From Protopterus annectens (taxonomy: Eukaryota > Chordata > Ceratodontiformes > Protopteridae), in assembly GCF_019279795.1 (NCBI RefSeq), contig NC_056738.1, positions 402,495,311 to 402,559,310 of the forward strand: DNA of 64,000 nt, in the 5' to 3' direction. The notes under the pieces are model-generated. The model searched no databases. It worked only from the letters and a program-made list of their open reading frames with translations, and was not told the origin of the DNA. The translations under genes and the position numbers were made by a program. Of this stretch, positions 9,346 through 20,500 are shown piece after piece; position 1 is the stretch's first letter; every line of letters starts with the position of its first letter.

Positions 9346-10972
9346 TGCTATTTACTAGTGTAAACCTTTCCAGTTGAAGGTTTTTAGAGGAAGAGAAAAT
9401 GTGAATAACTCTCAGAGCCTGGGATGTCTAGCTATCACAGGAATTGGAAGAACCATGCAATTAGCTACAAGGAGTGAAGGGTCAGGTGAAGTAGGCCCCT
9501 AAGATTAGAATCACACCCGGAACAGGGTCCAGAACCCAGAGTGGGTAGAGGTGAGGCCAAAGGAAGGAGAACCAAACTTGCTGAGGCTAGAATAAAGCAA
9601 CAAGGATGACAGTTGCTTTGCAATGGGTTGCTTTCTGAAGAAACTGGATCACATGAGTCAGGGATAAGTGTAAAATAGGCTCTGGAGCTAAGCATGTATA
9701 AGTGTCCATTGGTAACTCTCTCTCCCAGTGGGATGAGGGCACAGAAATTGCTGCACTTCGTGTTGGACAGGGAAGCAAATAACTCACAACAGGGGTTGCC
9801 CCAGCAGTTGAAAATCTGGGCCGCTAAATCTGGACTTGGGGACCACTTGTGAACCACAATAAGTTATCTTATCAAACTTTCTGCCAAGATGCTGAATTTC
9901 CCAGAGATGTGCACTGATCAGAAACCACTGAGAAGACAAGACATCAGGGTGTGATTTTTCATCCTTCGGTGCTACCCCACCAGAACCTTCACTCGAAGCT
10001 AACTGCATATTTCTTCTAATTCCGATGGCTAGAGATTCCAAGCTCTCCTAGAGAACTAGACTACCACTGCCAAGCCTCTCACTGCCTCTCAAAACAGAGA
10101 ACAGGATGTTTCTCCGCACTTGCTCAGGTACCATACTACTGATATGTCAGTATGGATGGCAATCACACCCTTGCAGAGAAGGTCCTGAAAGGCCTGCAAC
10201 ACTAGGATGACAACCTTCACTTTCAAGATGCTGATGTGAAGACTGGCCTCTACCTGACAGCTAGTGCCCTGGACAGTAACTCAGAATGAACCCAACCGCA
10301 GAAAGGAAGCTTCTGTGGTCACAGTCGCCTGGGGATGGGAAAAACAAAAGGTTGCTCTGATGTGACAAGAGAAGATTCCAGCCACCACCAAATAGTATGA
10401 CAGATTGGCAGTTCAATGATCCTGAGTCCACTGTAGCGCCCTCACCTGGAAGCTCTTAACCAAACTACACAAACAGATGTGGCAATATGACTAGGGATGT
10501 AAAGAACTGAGGCTGCTGGTGGTTTGTGGACCTACAGGATGTGAGAAACTTGTAAAAGAGTTTGATCATGACGATGGTGGCTTGGCTGTCAGCGACTTTA
10601 TTCAAATGGCAACCAAGAAATTCCGCTACTTGAACTGGTTCCAGGCTGGACTTTTTGTAATTCACTGTTATGACCAAGGACAGACGGATGGAGCAAAGCA
10701 TCTTGGCCCTTGATTCAGGATGCCTTCATGGAAGCCATCAGGAGCCAGTCAAGGTAGGGGAAGACCTGGAACCCTGCAGCCTGAGCCAGGCTACCATTAC
10801 TGCCATGCATTTGGGTAAACATCCAGGGAGCTGTGGTGAGACCAAAAGGGCAGAGCCTGAAACTGATAAATGGCTTTAAGGAGAAAACACAAACCTCCTG
10901 AAAGACCTTTGCTATCTTTATGTGATGGTAGGCATCCTTGAGATCTACATAGCACATCCAGTCTTATTTTCT
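9346..10972 (-). mobile_element. Decayed DIRS-like pol relic B2
   Basis: Minus-strand pieces read RT near 10957-10720 (VDLKDAYHHIKIAK, CPFGLTTAPWMFTQ, then FPYLDWLLMA, where one Asp of the YLDD box is gone). A thumb fragment follows at 10650-10600. The MT-like start WGNPCCELFA is near 9790. The motifs are closest to element B. No gag, intact recombinase or ends are visible. The upstream end is cut by the Penelope-like repeat at 10973. Confidence 0.7.
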
Positions 10973-11345
10973 CTCCTTCAGGGTGGTGCAATATGTAAAG
11001 GTGAACAGGGGGAGGGGGGTTTGAACATGTTTTTGGAAAACCTGGAGTTGAAACAGATACTTGGGACTACAGGCTCAAAAATTCTCAGGCATAAGTGAAA
11101 TGTATGTTTAAAACCCACCTTGAGAAGGAGGAAGTTACATAAATGATGTTCCAATGACTTCATTGTTTTTTTAATTTATTAACAATGTGATTGGCTGGTA
11201 TCGGTTTTAAATGTGAGAATATTTGTTTTAAGAAAATATGTGGATCTAATGAAACGTTTGTGAATGCAAAAGCGGTAATCCTTGTTCTTAATAAATTTGT
11301 CTAGTTTTATGGTCGTGGTAGCTGTGCTGGCTGTCTCTTTGGTTC
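10973..11345 (+). repeat. 5' partial repeat (pLTR) of the Penelope-like element
   Basis: Direct repeat of 16697-17070: both run from CTCCTTCAGGGTG through the end of the GIY-YIG coding part (ACTTGGGACTACAGG), a GATTGGCTGGTATC segment and a CTTAATAAAT segment. It starts inside coding sequence, as PLE upstream copies do. It contains a decayed hammerhead motif. Confidence 0.8.
11242..11281 (+). ncRNA. Decayed hammerhead-like motif in the 5' repeat
   Basis: GGAU (11242-11245) can pair with AUCC (11278-11281) around a core CUAAUGA and a CAAAA block. Both core boxes differ from the consensus (CUGAUGA, GAAA) by changes consistent with decay, and the GUA cut triplet precedes AUCC. Probably no longer functional. 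Confidence 0.4.
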
Positions 11346-11490
11346 ATATTGTGCTACCAGCATTGGCTTGCGTGTGTACTAGGGCCGCCTCCTCTTTTGT
11401 TGCTGTTTGTTTTTGGTTGACCCCGCACACCACATGGCTGAAAGAACATCTGTTGAATTGAATTGTTGAATAACCCTTGCCAACAATAGG

Positions 11491-12690
11491 ATGCAGCAGA
11501 AATGGTTAAATATGAGACCTTCGAGCAATCCACTGCTGAACACCATCTTGGAAGGTAATGAGTCGACACAGGAAGACTTCCTGGATGGTGAGAATTTTAA
11601 TGACTTTGTCATAAGGACAAAGTTGGAACAAAATGTATATAAATTGAAGAGACTGCACTGGCAGCGTCTTAATATGGAATCCTGCTTATACTTCAATATA
11701 ATCCCCCAGAGGTATGCGGGTTCTGTGCATGCCCACCTATGGGGAAGCCTATCCCCAACTTCTCAAGAAATGGCAACAAATGAATTTAGGTTCATGTACA
11801 GTTGATTTTAGAACATTTTAAACCTTTAGAAGATTAACTTTTTCGTGAGGCTGATTCACTTAAAAATGAATTGTTTGGGCAGCGCAAAGGTGAACCATAT
11901 GAAAGAACTATGGAAGAGATGTTTAACAATATAGCAGGCTATGAAATAAAGTTAAAACAAACTAAGATGAGAAAATTACAGTGTGATTATGATTTCAGCA
12001 GTGGCAAATATGTTTGTGTGGCCAAGAAGATCAGAGGGAAAGCGTGAATATGACACCTGCTATCATGGAATAGACTATAAAAACTACAGAAGCTATGGAA
12101 GTAACAGTTACAATGATGGAGGAATCAAACATTAATGCCATTACTGCTCATAGAGCAGTCAAACCCTTTGAGTCTGATTACAACAGAACCTGACCAAGGC
12201 AACAGTACACCACCGTTGAACCAGGAAGGCTTAAGGTATGAAGAGAAAGGAGCACGCCCTAAAAATCTGTTTGTGATGGATTTCCCCTTGCCAGTGAAAG
12301 CAAGAACCAGGACACCTATGCACTTCGCCAGCAGAGGGTGACTGAAGCGGAAACGATATACAGAGCATCAGACGTTGAACAGGAAACTCTGCAAGTAGGG
12401 AATTTGGTCGTGAATTTATCTGGGTATGAACTGGAAGATGAGATGGCAGTTCTCGGAAGCTTATCCTTTATTCCTGCGACTTCCTCAGATGTGAGTGAAG
12501 TGCTTTTGGATCTGCACTTTGCACGAAACACTGAAATTGATGTCTGGAGGTATGGGAGAACAGAAGACTGGGTTTAAGAAGCAGAGTCTGTTTACTCCAC
12601 CGCAGTCACAAAACGTAAGCACTTTTGTTAGAGTTTGCGAAGATGATATAAAATCTTTGGGCACTCAACATAAGAAAACCTTTTTTTAAT
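11491..12690 (+). pseudogene. N-terminal region of the Penelope-like ORF
   Basis: Broken frames give, in order, a segment ELFGQRKGEPYERTMEEM within a charged helix-rich part near 11870-11960, ending KQTKMRKLQCDYDFSSGK, and the PLE signature VVNLSGYEL with GSLSFIPAT near 12405-12480. These precede RT in vertebrate PLEs. At least four stops or shifts separate the pieces. Confidence 0.65.
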
Positions 12691-14094
12691 TTAAGCCTAA
12701 CAGAACACAGAGCTCTTCAGTCCCTTAGAGACAACCAAGATATTGTTAAAAGGCCAGAGGATAAGGGGGGGAGCGTTCGTGATATTAGGGTATATGGATT
12801 ATTGCAATTCCATGTATACTTTGCTACGTGATGATAGTACTTACAAGAAGGTTAATAAAGTGGACATCAATAGGTTGAAAAAGCAAGTTAAGATTTATTA
12901 TATGATCTGTTAATGAGCCATATTACAGATGAACAATTATACCATTTTTTCAAGTAGAGCCGATGATACCTGAAATAAAGGGGTTGCCAAAGGTACACAA
13001 AGACCCCCTGCACCGACAGCTGCAACCCACAGTAGCGGGGTCAGGATGGTCACAGATCCCCTCTCCATTTTTGTAGAAGACAAGTTGAAAATGGTCTTAA
13101 GTACTTTGAATACTGTTCTAAAAGACACTAATCAGTTCCTTATGGATTTAAATCATTTGATTAATAATAATGCAACTGCTGACAGCCTATTTAATACTTG
13201 ATATTAAAAATTTATTTACCAGTATACCAAACGATTTTGGCATACAAGCAGTGAGAGAATGGCTATGCAGAAAACGTGTTTATAAGAGTGACATGATTAT
13301 GTTTACTTGTACACGCCTAGAAATTATATTGGAAAATAATGCTTTTATGTTTGAACAAGAAGCTTGCTTACAGCAATGGGGTGTCACTAAGGGTACCCCA
13401 TGTGCTAATTCCTACACCGATTTGGTGATGTACTACTGGAAAGAGAAGTTCATTTTGAACACGTTACATATTCAGGTTACATTAAGCTGTATCAGCGTTT
13501 TGTAGATGATGTATTTATTTTATGGGCTGGTAATGAGTGTGACTTAGAACAATTCTTGATCAATAACACTACCAGTTTTCTGAATTTTTATACATATTGT
13601 TTCTTCCTACAGTATTGATTTTTTAGATCTGAGGCTGTATAAAACCCAGATGGGGAATACTGATACCACCACTTTTAGGAAAGCTTGTTGGAAAAACAGC
13701 TTCCTGTTGTATGAAAGTATGCACTCGAGATATGTTTTTACCTATGTTCAGACAGCTTACATGGATGTCTAGACTTTGTACAATGGAAAGTGATTGTGTT
13801 AGAAATATGGAGCAACCAGGAGCCCAATTTGAGAGCAGGGGCTATAACAAGGAATCCATAAGAATGATGACACAAGTCTTAAGTAATAGGAACACCACAG
13901 CCAGACCCTATTTTTCAGCTGATCAAGTCCCCTCATATGAGGGAAGTAAAGTGAGAAGGATGAAGAGACTGAATGGCTTAAGATTCTTCACTAAATATAT
14001 CAATGATAGTAACTTGGTCTGTGACATTATAACCAAAAATTGGAGTTTATTAATTACAGACGCCAGATCAGCTGAAATTGTGGGTTCATAGGTA
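12691..14094 (+). pseudogene. Reverse transcriptase of the Penelope-like element
   Basis: The entry motif KRPEDKGGSV is near 12755. The palm begins with LILDIKNLFTSIPNDFG near 13190 (first catalytic Asp), continues with WGVTKGTPCAN near 13380, and the active-site box is RFVDDVFI near 13500. A later segment SIDFLDLRLY is near 13615. The [Y/F]xDD box is intact but the ORF is split by shifts near 13200, 13500 and 13610. PLE reverse transcriptases are related to telomerase (family knowledge). The reading ends at 14094 where the LINE begins. Confidence 0.8.
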
Positions 14095-14168
14095 GGTACT
14101 AGGCTATTGGCCCTAGGGCCGATATAAACCTAGCCAAACGGTACCCTGGCTTTTGTCACCCAAGAAAA

Positions 14169-16427
14169 TTATTTTCCTGTGCCCCTGTCAAGCAGGGCAA
14201 CAGAAGTCACCCCGGGGATCACTTCTGTTGCAGTCAAGCAGGGCAACAGAAGTGATCCCTGGGGTGACTTTCCTATCTCCCATCCAATCAAGATTTTTCT
14301 TGGAGTGCTAATGAAGAGCTTTTGTTTGATATAGATAGGTAGCTTGTTCCAGAGTATGGTAAGTCTCTGGGACAGGAATCTATCCCAACAGCATGTTCTG
14401 TTTGTGGTGACAAGGTTTAAGTCCCTAGAGCGTGTAGCTTGGAGGGATTGGGATTTCTTTATGTGGAACCTGTCCAACAGCTCTGGGTTTGACATAGCTT
14501 TGTATGTTAGGCATGGATCGCCTCTGAGTAGGTGATATGCGACAGAGTAAAGCTGGAGTTTTTTTGAGACCGTCTGCGTAGGGCATCTGTTTGAAGCCAG
14601 TAATCCTCTTTGCGAGGTATTTCTGTAGTCTTTACAGTTGTTGTATAGGTCTTGTGAGGTACATACCAAAAGGTGCGTTGTACTCTAGGAGTGCAGAGTA
14701 GAGGGGAACAATGACCTCTTTTTCCTGGATGAGAAACCTTTTATGATGAGGTGTGCCACAGAGAAGGATTTCCTGACTACTGTGGTGATGCGATTATCAA
14801 AGGAGAGACTACTGTCCACCTGTGTCCCAAGGTCTCATTACACTTTCAGTGATAGGCTGCAACCTATGTGGTAGTTCATGGGAACAGAGATTTTACCAAA
14901 AGGGATGACAATGCACTTTTTGGCATCGAGCTTGAGGCCATGGCTTTGACACCAAGCATCTGCATCAGTGAGGCCATTTTGTAGGATGTCCACATTGTTA
15001 GTCTTGATTATGGCTCTTAGTTTGCAGTCATCTGCGAACTTTGTTAGCCAAAGACCTTCTGTGTTAGCCTGTACTTCAGAGAAGTAGATACCAAACAGTA
15101 GAGGACCTAGGACTGAACCCTGTGGTACTCCACTTGTCACTGGTCTGAAGTTGGATTTAGAGTCTGCTACTTTCACAGTGTGGGTTCGGTCAGTGAGCCA
15201 GTTGGCAAACCATCTTGTGACTCACTAGTTTAGTGAGTTTGTCTATAATTCCAGAGTGGGGGATGGTGTTGAAAGCCTTGGCAAGATCTAGATAGGCTGT
15301 GTGAACCACCTTACCCTCATCTACGGCTTTGGTGACCGCTTCAAAGAAGTCTATCAGGTTTAGGAGACATGACCTGCCTTTTACAAACCTGAACTGGGTA
15401 GAGTCCAGAGTTTGGAGATTACCAATGTCATTGTTTATAAGTTCCATGATGATACGCTACATAGCCTTGCAGACCAGGCTCGTCAGGCTAACGGGGCGGT
15501 AGTTCCTGAGGTCCGTGGTGGCTCCCCCCTTAGTGGAATGGGATAACCGTTGCTGTGTGCCATTCAGTGGGCACAAAGCCTAAGGTGAGGCTATGATTGA
15601 ACATGGTACTTAGGTGGGGTGCCAGTTCGTTCTGTAGTTCATGTAGAACGCAGCCTGGGATGTTGTCAGGTCCCATGGATGCTGTTCTTGGATTTGAAGA
15701 GTGCTTTTTTACCTGTGCAGCCGTGATTACAGGTAATTTGCATTCTTCCGGTATAGAGGTGGCCCCTTTAGGGGATGAGAGAGGGATAAATTTAGCACTG
15801 AACCTATCTGCCAGGATGTTGGTAATATCAGTTGGTTCTGTATATTTAGTGTCATTGTGCTGCAACTCAGAGCAGATGAGTGTTGCCATTGAGATTCTTG
15901 ACACAGCTATAGAATGCTTTGTGGTTGTCTTTAGAATCAATGGCGATTTTGTTTTTGTAACTAGCTTTGGAGGATTTTGAGGGATCTCAGCTTCTTACTG
16001 AGGCTGACCACGGAGTTCCTCCAATCATGAGATTTTACTCTTTTTTTGCAACAGTTTCTTTCTTCTGTTGTAGAGTTTTATAGCAGGGGACCACCAGATT
16101 GGCTTCCTTTTTTTGGCAGATAGCATCTTAGTTCTGTTAGGGATTGCACGATCCATGCACTCATGTAAGTGCATATAAAGTGCAACTGTACAGGACTCAA
16201 CAGTCTTATCTCTAGTGTCTGTCAGCATGGGTGTCGTGAAGTTTGTCACTTCTGTCTTAAGAAGCGTGAAGTTGACTTTGGAGAAATTTTTTACGGTGGT
16301 TTCCCTAATTGGGGGGGGGGGGGTGTAAACAGTTTTGGTTTTAGAAACTCCAAGAACTTAAAGCAGCTATTATGTGATTCGAGATCAGTCTCAGGGGAAC
16401 TTCTCCGAGAGATTAAGCAGTTTTCCT
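14169..16427 (-). pseudogene. LINE ORF2 relic: linker, RT and C-terminal domain
   Basis: Order on the minus strand: a linker with KKRKPIWWSPAIK near 16090; RT start with TASMGPDNIPGCVL near 15670 and GFVPTEWHTATVIP near 15545; FRFVKGRSCLLNL and AYLDLAKAFNTIPHSG near 15390-15250; SGVPQGSVLGPLLFGIY near 15120; KFADDCKL near 15030; and a C-terminal end RFLSQRLTILWNKLP near 14365. This is the CR1/L2-type RT pattern. Frameshifts occur near 15530, 15450 and 15185. The endonuclease domain is missing. Confidence 0.8.
14204..14270. repeat. 28-bp near-perfect inverted repeat (hairpin)
   Basis: Arms 14204-14231 and 14243-14270 match at 27 of 28 positions around an 11-base loop. A flanking AAGCAGGGCAACAGAAGT is also repeated directly. 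The structure lies at the very 3' end of the LINE coding region. Confidence 0.9.
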
Positions 16428-16815
16428 TGTCGTAGATGTAAAACATGCACTGTTATCACACTCCGGAAAAACAGTTCCAACATCTAGGATTTAATTTTAT
16501 ATTTATGCCCAGGTTCCATGCAGATTGTCACACACAAAATGTGGTATATCTGGCCACGTGCAAAACCTGTTCCAGCTTCTATGCAGGGAAAACTGTACAG
16601 TAATTCAAAAATAGGATTGAGACATCTTTATGACATCAGGACACACAATGTTAAGAATGCTATAGCAAAACATATACAAGAGAATCCACAGCATTTGTTC
16701 TCCTTCAGGGTGTTGCAATATGTAAAGGTGAACCCGAGGGGGGGGGTGTTGGAAAATCTGGAGTTGAAACGGATACTTGGGACTACAGGCGCAAAAATTC
16801 TCTGGCATTAATGCA
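16428..16815 (+). pseudogene. GIY-YIG endonuclease end of the Penelope-like ORF
   Basis: Starts with the Cys motif CRRCKTC that precedes the endonuclease in PLEs. It continues near 16600 with LRHLYDIRTHNVKNAIAKH, equivalent to the Arg/His core after YVGKT, and ends KRILGTTGAK. The nuclease would nick target DNA. The GIY and YIG strands themselves are poorly preserved (WYIWPR near 16545). One or two stops lie between 16470 and 16520. Confidence 0.65.
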
Positions 16816-17070
16816 AATGTACGTTTAAAACCCGCCTTGAGAAGGAGGAAGTTACATGCTTGATGTTCCAATGATTTCATTTTTTATTTTAAATTTATTA
16901 GCAATGTGATTGGCTGGTATCAGTTTTAAATGTGAGAATGTCTGTTTTAAGAAATATGTGGATCTGATGAAATGTCTGAACGCAAAAGCGCTTATCCTTG
17001 TTCTTAATAAATGTGTCTATTTTAATTTTATGGTTGTGGTAGCCATGCTGGTTATTTGTCTTGTTGGGCC
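16697..17070 (+). repeat. 3' repeat of the Penelope-like element
   Basis: Direct repeat of 10973-11345, overlapping the end of the coding part. The two copies diverge after the segment TATGGTNGTGGTAGC. Contains a hammerhead-like motif at 16960-16997 and an AATAAA at about 17007. Confidence 0.8.
16960..16997 (+). ncRNA. Hammerhead-like motif in the 3' repeat
   Basis: GGAU (16960-16963) and AUCC (16994-16997) can form stem I around an intact CUGAUGA core (16964-16970). The second core box reads CAAAA instead of GAAA, a change expected from CpG decay, and the palindrome AGCGCU could serve as a minimal stem III. Confidence 0.45.
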
Positions 17071-17109
17071 AAAAAGGAAAAAAAAATGGAGCATTAATGT
17101 AGGACGTCT

Positions 17110-18865
17110 TAAAGCAGTCTACAAAATTGCACAAGTGCATTAAGGTCTGCTACTTGGGATTCTCCATCAGCCATATATGACAGCCTCATGGAAATGTTAA
17201 AAAAGACCATCATACACAGCTGAGAGGTATGGAAGCTCAGGAGTCCTAAATCTTTTGCCACTTCAGTTTTGTCAAATGGGCAAGAGTTTGGTGACTGAAA
17301 CAAATGTTCGTTTTCACAAATTATCCAACATCAGAGATGTTCAGATGAGTACTTGGACTGCAAAACTTCTCAGAAATGTCCTTTTTCGTGGCTGCAGCAA
17401 TCCTGATAATTGCCACTGCTGGATCTTTGCTCCATTGGGTTTTGTCTTTGGGAGGGACCAATATTTTATCAGGTTTAATGACGACCGACTCCACCAAGCT
17501 GGGTTCTTCCAAGTCTTCTGAGACACCAGGTCCACAACGGTGTCCCGAAGCAGGGGAGGGGAACACTCAGGATGTGGATAGGCCCATGACAAAGGCCAAC
17601 AGGAAAAACAGATTCCTCTGGGGAAAGGGCTTCAGTGGTCCACCCCCCCATGATGTTTCAACAATTCAAGCAAATCACCGAAAGTGGTACGGTTGTGGGG
17701 AGATTTGGGAGAGCCCTCCCCTATGTCGGTATCCTCAGTGAATGATTCCTCCAAGAGATCCAAGTGCTTCCTCTTGCACTTTCCTCACACGCCTCCCTAG
17801 GTGGAGAAATAGAGTGGAGGCTCTGAATGGAGGCAGCCTGGAGGACAAACAACTTGGGCCGTTCCGGAGCCAACTGATGAGAATCTGGAGGCACAGACAG
17901 GGGAAAGACTGGGACATACAGACATCCCCTGAAGTTTCCATGTCCAAACAGAAGAGGATCCTTTCCACAATGTCACAAGCTAAAACCAAAGCCTAACAGC
18001 CAGAACCAGAGGCTACGTGGATTTGAAAACCCAAGTAAGACACCGGTGCTGACATGGCTGACTAACATCAAGATTAGAGCAGAGCTATCGAAAGCTGAAG
18101 TTCCCAGTGGCAGGGACGACAAACCTGGAAAGTTGACTTCGCCCCAGGGCATCAGCCCTGATTAGACTGTTCCAAGGAGCACTCTACTTCAACAGCGCTG
18201 GAATAGATAACTCAGAGGACTTAGCTGGTGCCAGAAGCAACCAAGCCACTGGTACGGCTAGGGGGGGGGAGAGCAGATCAGTTATAGAACCATGAGACTC
18301 GGGGGATAAATCGCAACACTGGGAGCCAAAACCTCAGGCCTCAGAGGCAGAAATTATAACTTGCTGCATCTGGAGTTGAATGGCCACATCAGTTAGTCCT
18401 GATCCAATGGTTTGAGGCTCCCAACTGAACTAGTGGACTTGGAGGCAGCAGCCACAAAGGGTGACTTGCATGGCCTCTTAACGGTCATCTGATCAGAAGA
18501 TTGGATTCTGAATGGAGAATCCCGTGGAGAAAACTCTGCATGTGTGACTGGGTAAGTGATTGGATCCTGCCCACAAAGGTGGAAGGGTTCTTAGATAAGA
18601 AAGGACTTTGAATGCTTGGGCAGGGGAGTTGGATGACAGACCTATGGCTGGTGATCAGGGCTGAAGTGACACAAAAGGACTTAAAAGGTCGATGAATCTT
18701 CAGCTCCAAATGGTCCTCAAGTGGAAGAGAAAAACGTTCTTCCCTTTCTTTTCACCTGGACTTAGAATCCTCATTTTTGGATCTCTCCTTCTCCCTTTTT
18801 TCAGGTTTCTTGCTGGCGGAGAAAGAGGATGAAGACACAGCTGAGGGCTGAAGAAGGCCTTTAAA
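17110..18865 (-). pseudogene. gag-like relic related to element C
   Basis: On the minus strand near 17800-17760 a segment reading KCKRKHLDL parallels CKRKHLDYP of element C (near 59065). Near 17400 IAAATKKD parallels LAAATKKRD of C (near 59410). The same order and spacing support a decayed gag of the same or a sister family. The remainder is Ser/Pro/Glu-rich and full of stops. It ends at 18865 against the right end of element D. Confidence 0.5.
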
Positions 18866-20097
18866 AAGAATTATGTACTTACCATAACTTGGCATCTGTG
18901 TTATCCTACGTCTTCATTCATTACCAGAGGGTCTTGGATCCCACACTGGATACAAGCCGGCAAAATACAAGACACGGAACCAAGGTTCTGGCTCCTCCCT
19001 CTACCATAATGCTCTGCTGCTCTCAAATCCCCCAGATTGAGTCTGCCACTATATTTCTGAGCTATTCCTACTAAAGCAGAAATAAACCCACTAGAAAATC
19101 ATGAGGGAGATGGCGGGTGGGAAATGTGATGAATGAAGACGTATGATAACATAAATACCAAGTTATGGTAAGTACAATCTGATGTTATGTCTTCATTCCT
19201 CACCACAGGGGGTCAGAGTCCCCAGCTACAACACATCCTGGGAGGCCTTAAGGATAGTACATAACAGCACTGTGGAACCAGAAGAAGCCCTACTCCTAGA
19301 AACGAAATCCAGTTTGTAATGGGATATGAAAATGTCAGGATTAGACTAAGTAGCAGCAGCACAGATATCAATAGAAAGCCTTGCTACAAAAGCTGAAGTG
19401 GCCACAGATCTAGCAGAATAGGCTCCAACACGGCCCAGAATCTCCAGGTGATTCAGACTATAGACCATAGAGATACAGCTAGAAATCCATTTGGAAATAG
19501 TGACTTTAGAGACTGGGAGGCACACCTGTTCTCAGAGAAGAACATGGAAAGCTGCTCTAACTTCTGAAAATCCTTAGTCCTATGGCAAGTAGAACTGAAG
19601 TAGTCTATGAACATCCAAGATATGAAGGATATACTCCCCTCTGTTGGAGCAGCTGGGGAAAAACACTGGAAATTGAATGCATTGATTAATGGTCAACTTG
19701 GAAGCAATCTTGGGTAAGGAGGAGGGATTTGTTCTCAGACAGACCCTGTCCCTGTGAAAGGTCATATAAGGAGGAGTAATGGAAAGAGCTTGCAATTCTG
19801 AAACCCTCCTACTGAAGTGACAGCAACCAGAAAGGCTGTCTTCCAATACTGAAACTTCAGAACACAGGAACTGGCAGTTTCAAAAGAGCTCCTAGCCAGA
19901 GATAGCAGAACCAATGTGAAGTCCCAAGGAGGCAAAATGTCCTTAATTGGAGGATGAAAAAAGACCCCTTTCATAGACACCTTATAAAGCAGAGATGAAA
20001 AGGGCGGGTTTGGAGTTCTCGTGGAAATTAGAAATAGACACCAGCTGAAGCTTAGTGGAAAAAACTTGCTCCCTCTTGAGAAAGAGGACAAGAAAGG
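18866..20097 (-). mobile_element. DIRS-like element D, 3' part only
   Basis: The right end (18866-18960, with TTACCATAACTTGGCATC) is mirrored by an ICR at about 19122-19215 (CCAAGTTATGGTAA followed by a second copy of the terminal TCTTCATTC segment). This is the same architecture as family A with an unrelated terminal sequence. A recombinase fragment follows. The copy is cut at 20097 by the right end of element E; no continuation was recognised beyond 30499. Confidence 0.7.
19480..20097 (-). pseudogene. Recombinase fragment of element D
   Basis: Reads WDFTLVLLSL and KFQYWKTAFLVAVTS, the segment before the first catalytic Arg in other copies, then RVSELQALSITPPY near 19800 and ILDVHRLLQFYLP near 19600. 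The catalytic Arg (RVSEL) is retained; the Tyr end is decayed. Frames change near 19800 and 19580. Confidence 0.7.
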
Positions 20098-20410
20098 AAA
20101 GTTGTGTAAAATCTTACCATAACCATAGATGTCCTTTCTCTTCCATGCTGCAGTAATCTACTAGTGGGTTTACCCTTCTTCCGATCACCTTGTCCTGGCC
20201 AGGTTTCCAAAGTTTTTTCAGCCCCTCAGTGCGGAAGTCTGATGTGGAAGCCGGTACGTGAGCCATAAAGGTGACCTCAGTACGCACCAGCCTTCAGAAA
20301 AATAGAGAAAAGCCCCAGATGGAGCCAGTCCTGAGAGGCATAGCCTGTCCCAGAGCCGAGGACAGCAAGTACAAGGTTAAGAAGGGGGAAGGAATACTGC
20401 AACATGGAAG

Positions 20411-20500
20411 AGAAGGACATCTATGGTTATGGTAAGATTTTTACACAACTTTCCTGTGTCATTCTATTCCAATGTTGCAATATTCTACTAGTGGGTTGAA
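20411..20500. repeat. ICR of element E
   Basis: GACATCTATGGTTATGGTAA is the reverse complement of the outer right end (20110-20135). The following ATTCTATTCCAATGTTGC copies the left end (reverse complement of 30475-30495). It has the same two-part design as the ICRs of family A. Confidence 0.8.

Larger units (their letters stand above)
14095..16427 (-). mobile_element. 5'-truncated LINE (CR1/L2/Rex1-like) inside the Penelope-like element
   Basis: The minus strand carries the end of an endonuclease-RT linker, an RT and a C-terminal domain, with the 3' end near 14095. The + strand Penelope frame stops just left of it and resumes just right of it (CRRCKTC at about 16431), so the LINE probably inserted into the Penelope ORF. 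No clear target duplication was found by eye. Confidence 0.75.
10973..17110 (+). mobile_element. Penelope-like element, interrupted by a LINE
   Basis: The layout on the + strand is a partial 5' repeat (10973-11345), an ORF with an N-terminal region and RT (about 11491-14094), a LINE on the minus strand (14095-16427), the GIY-YIG end of the same ORF (16428-16815) and a 3' repeat (16697-17070) matching the 5' one. A partial upstream copy in direct orientation, the so-called pLTR, is the known arrangement of PLEs. All coding parts contain stops. Limits are approximate. Confidence 0.75.
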
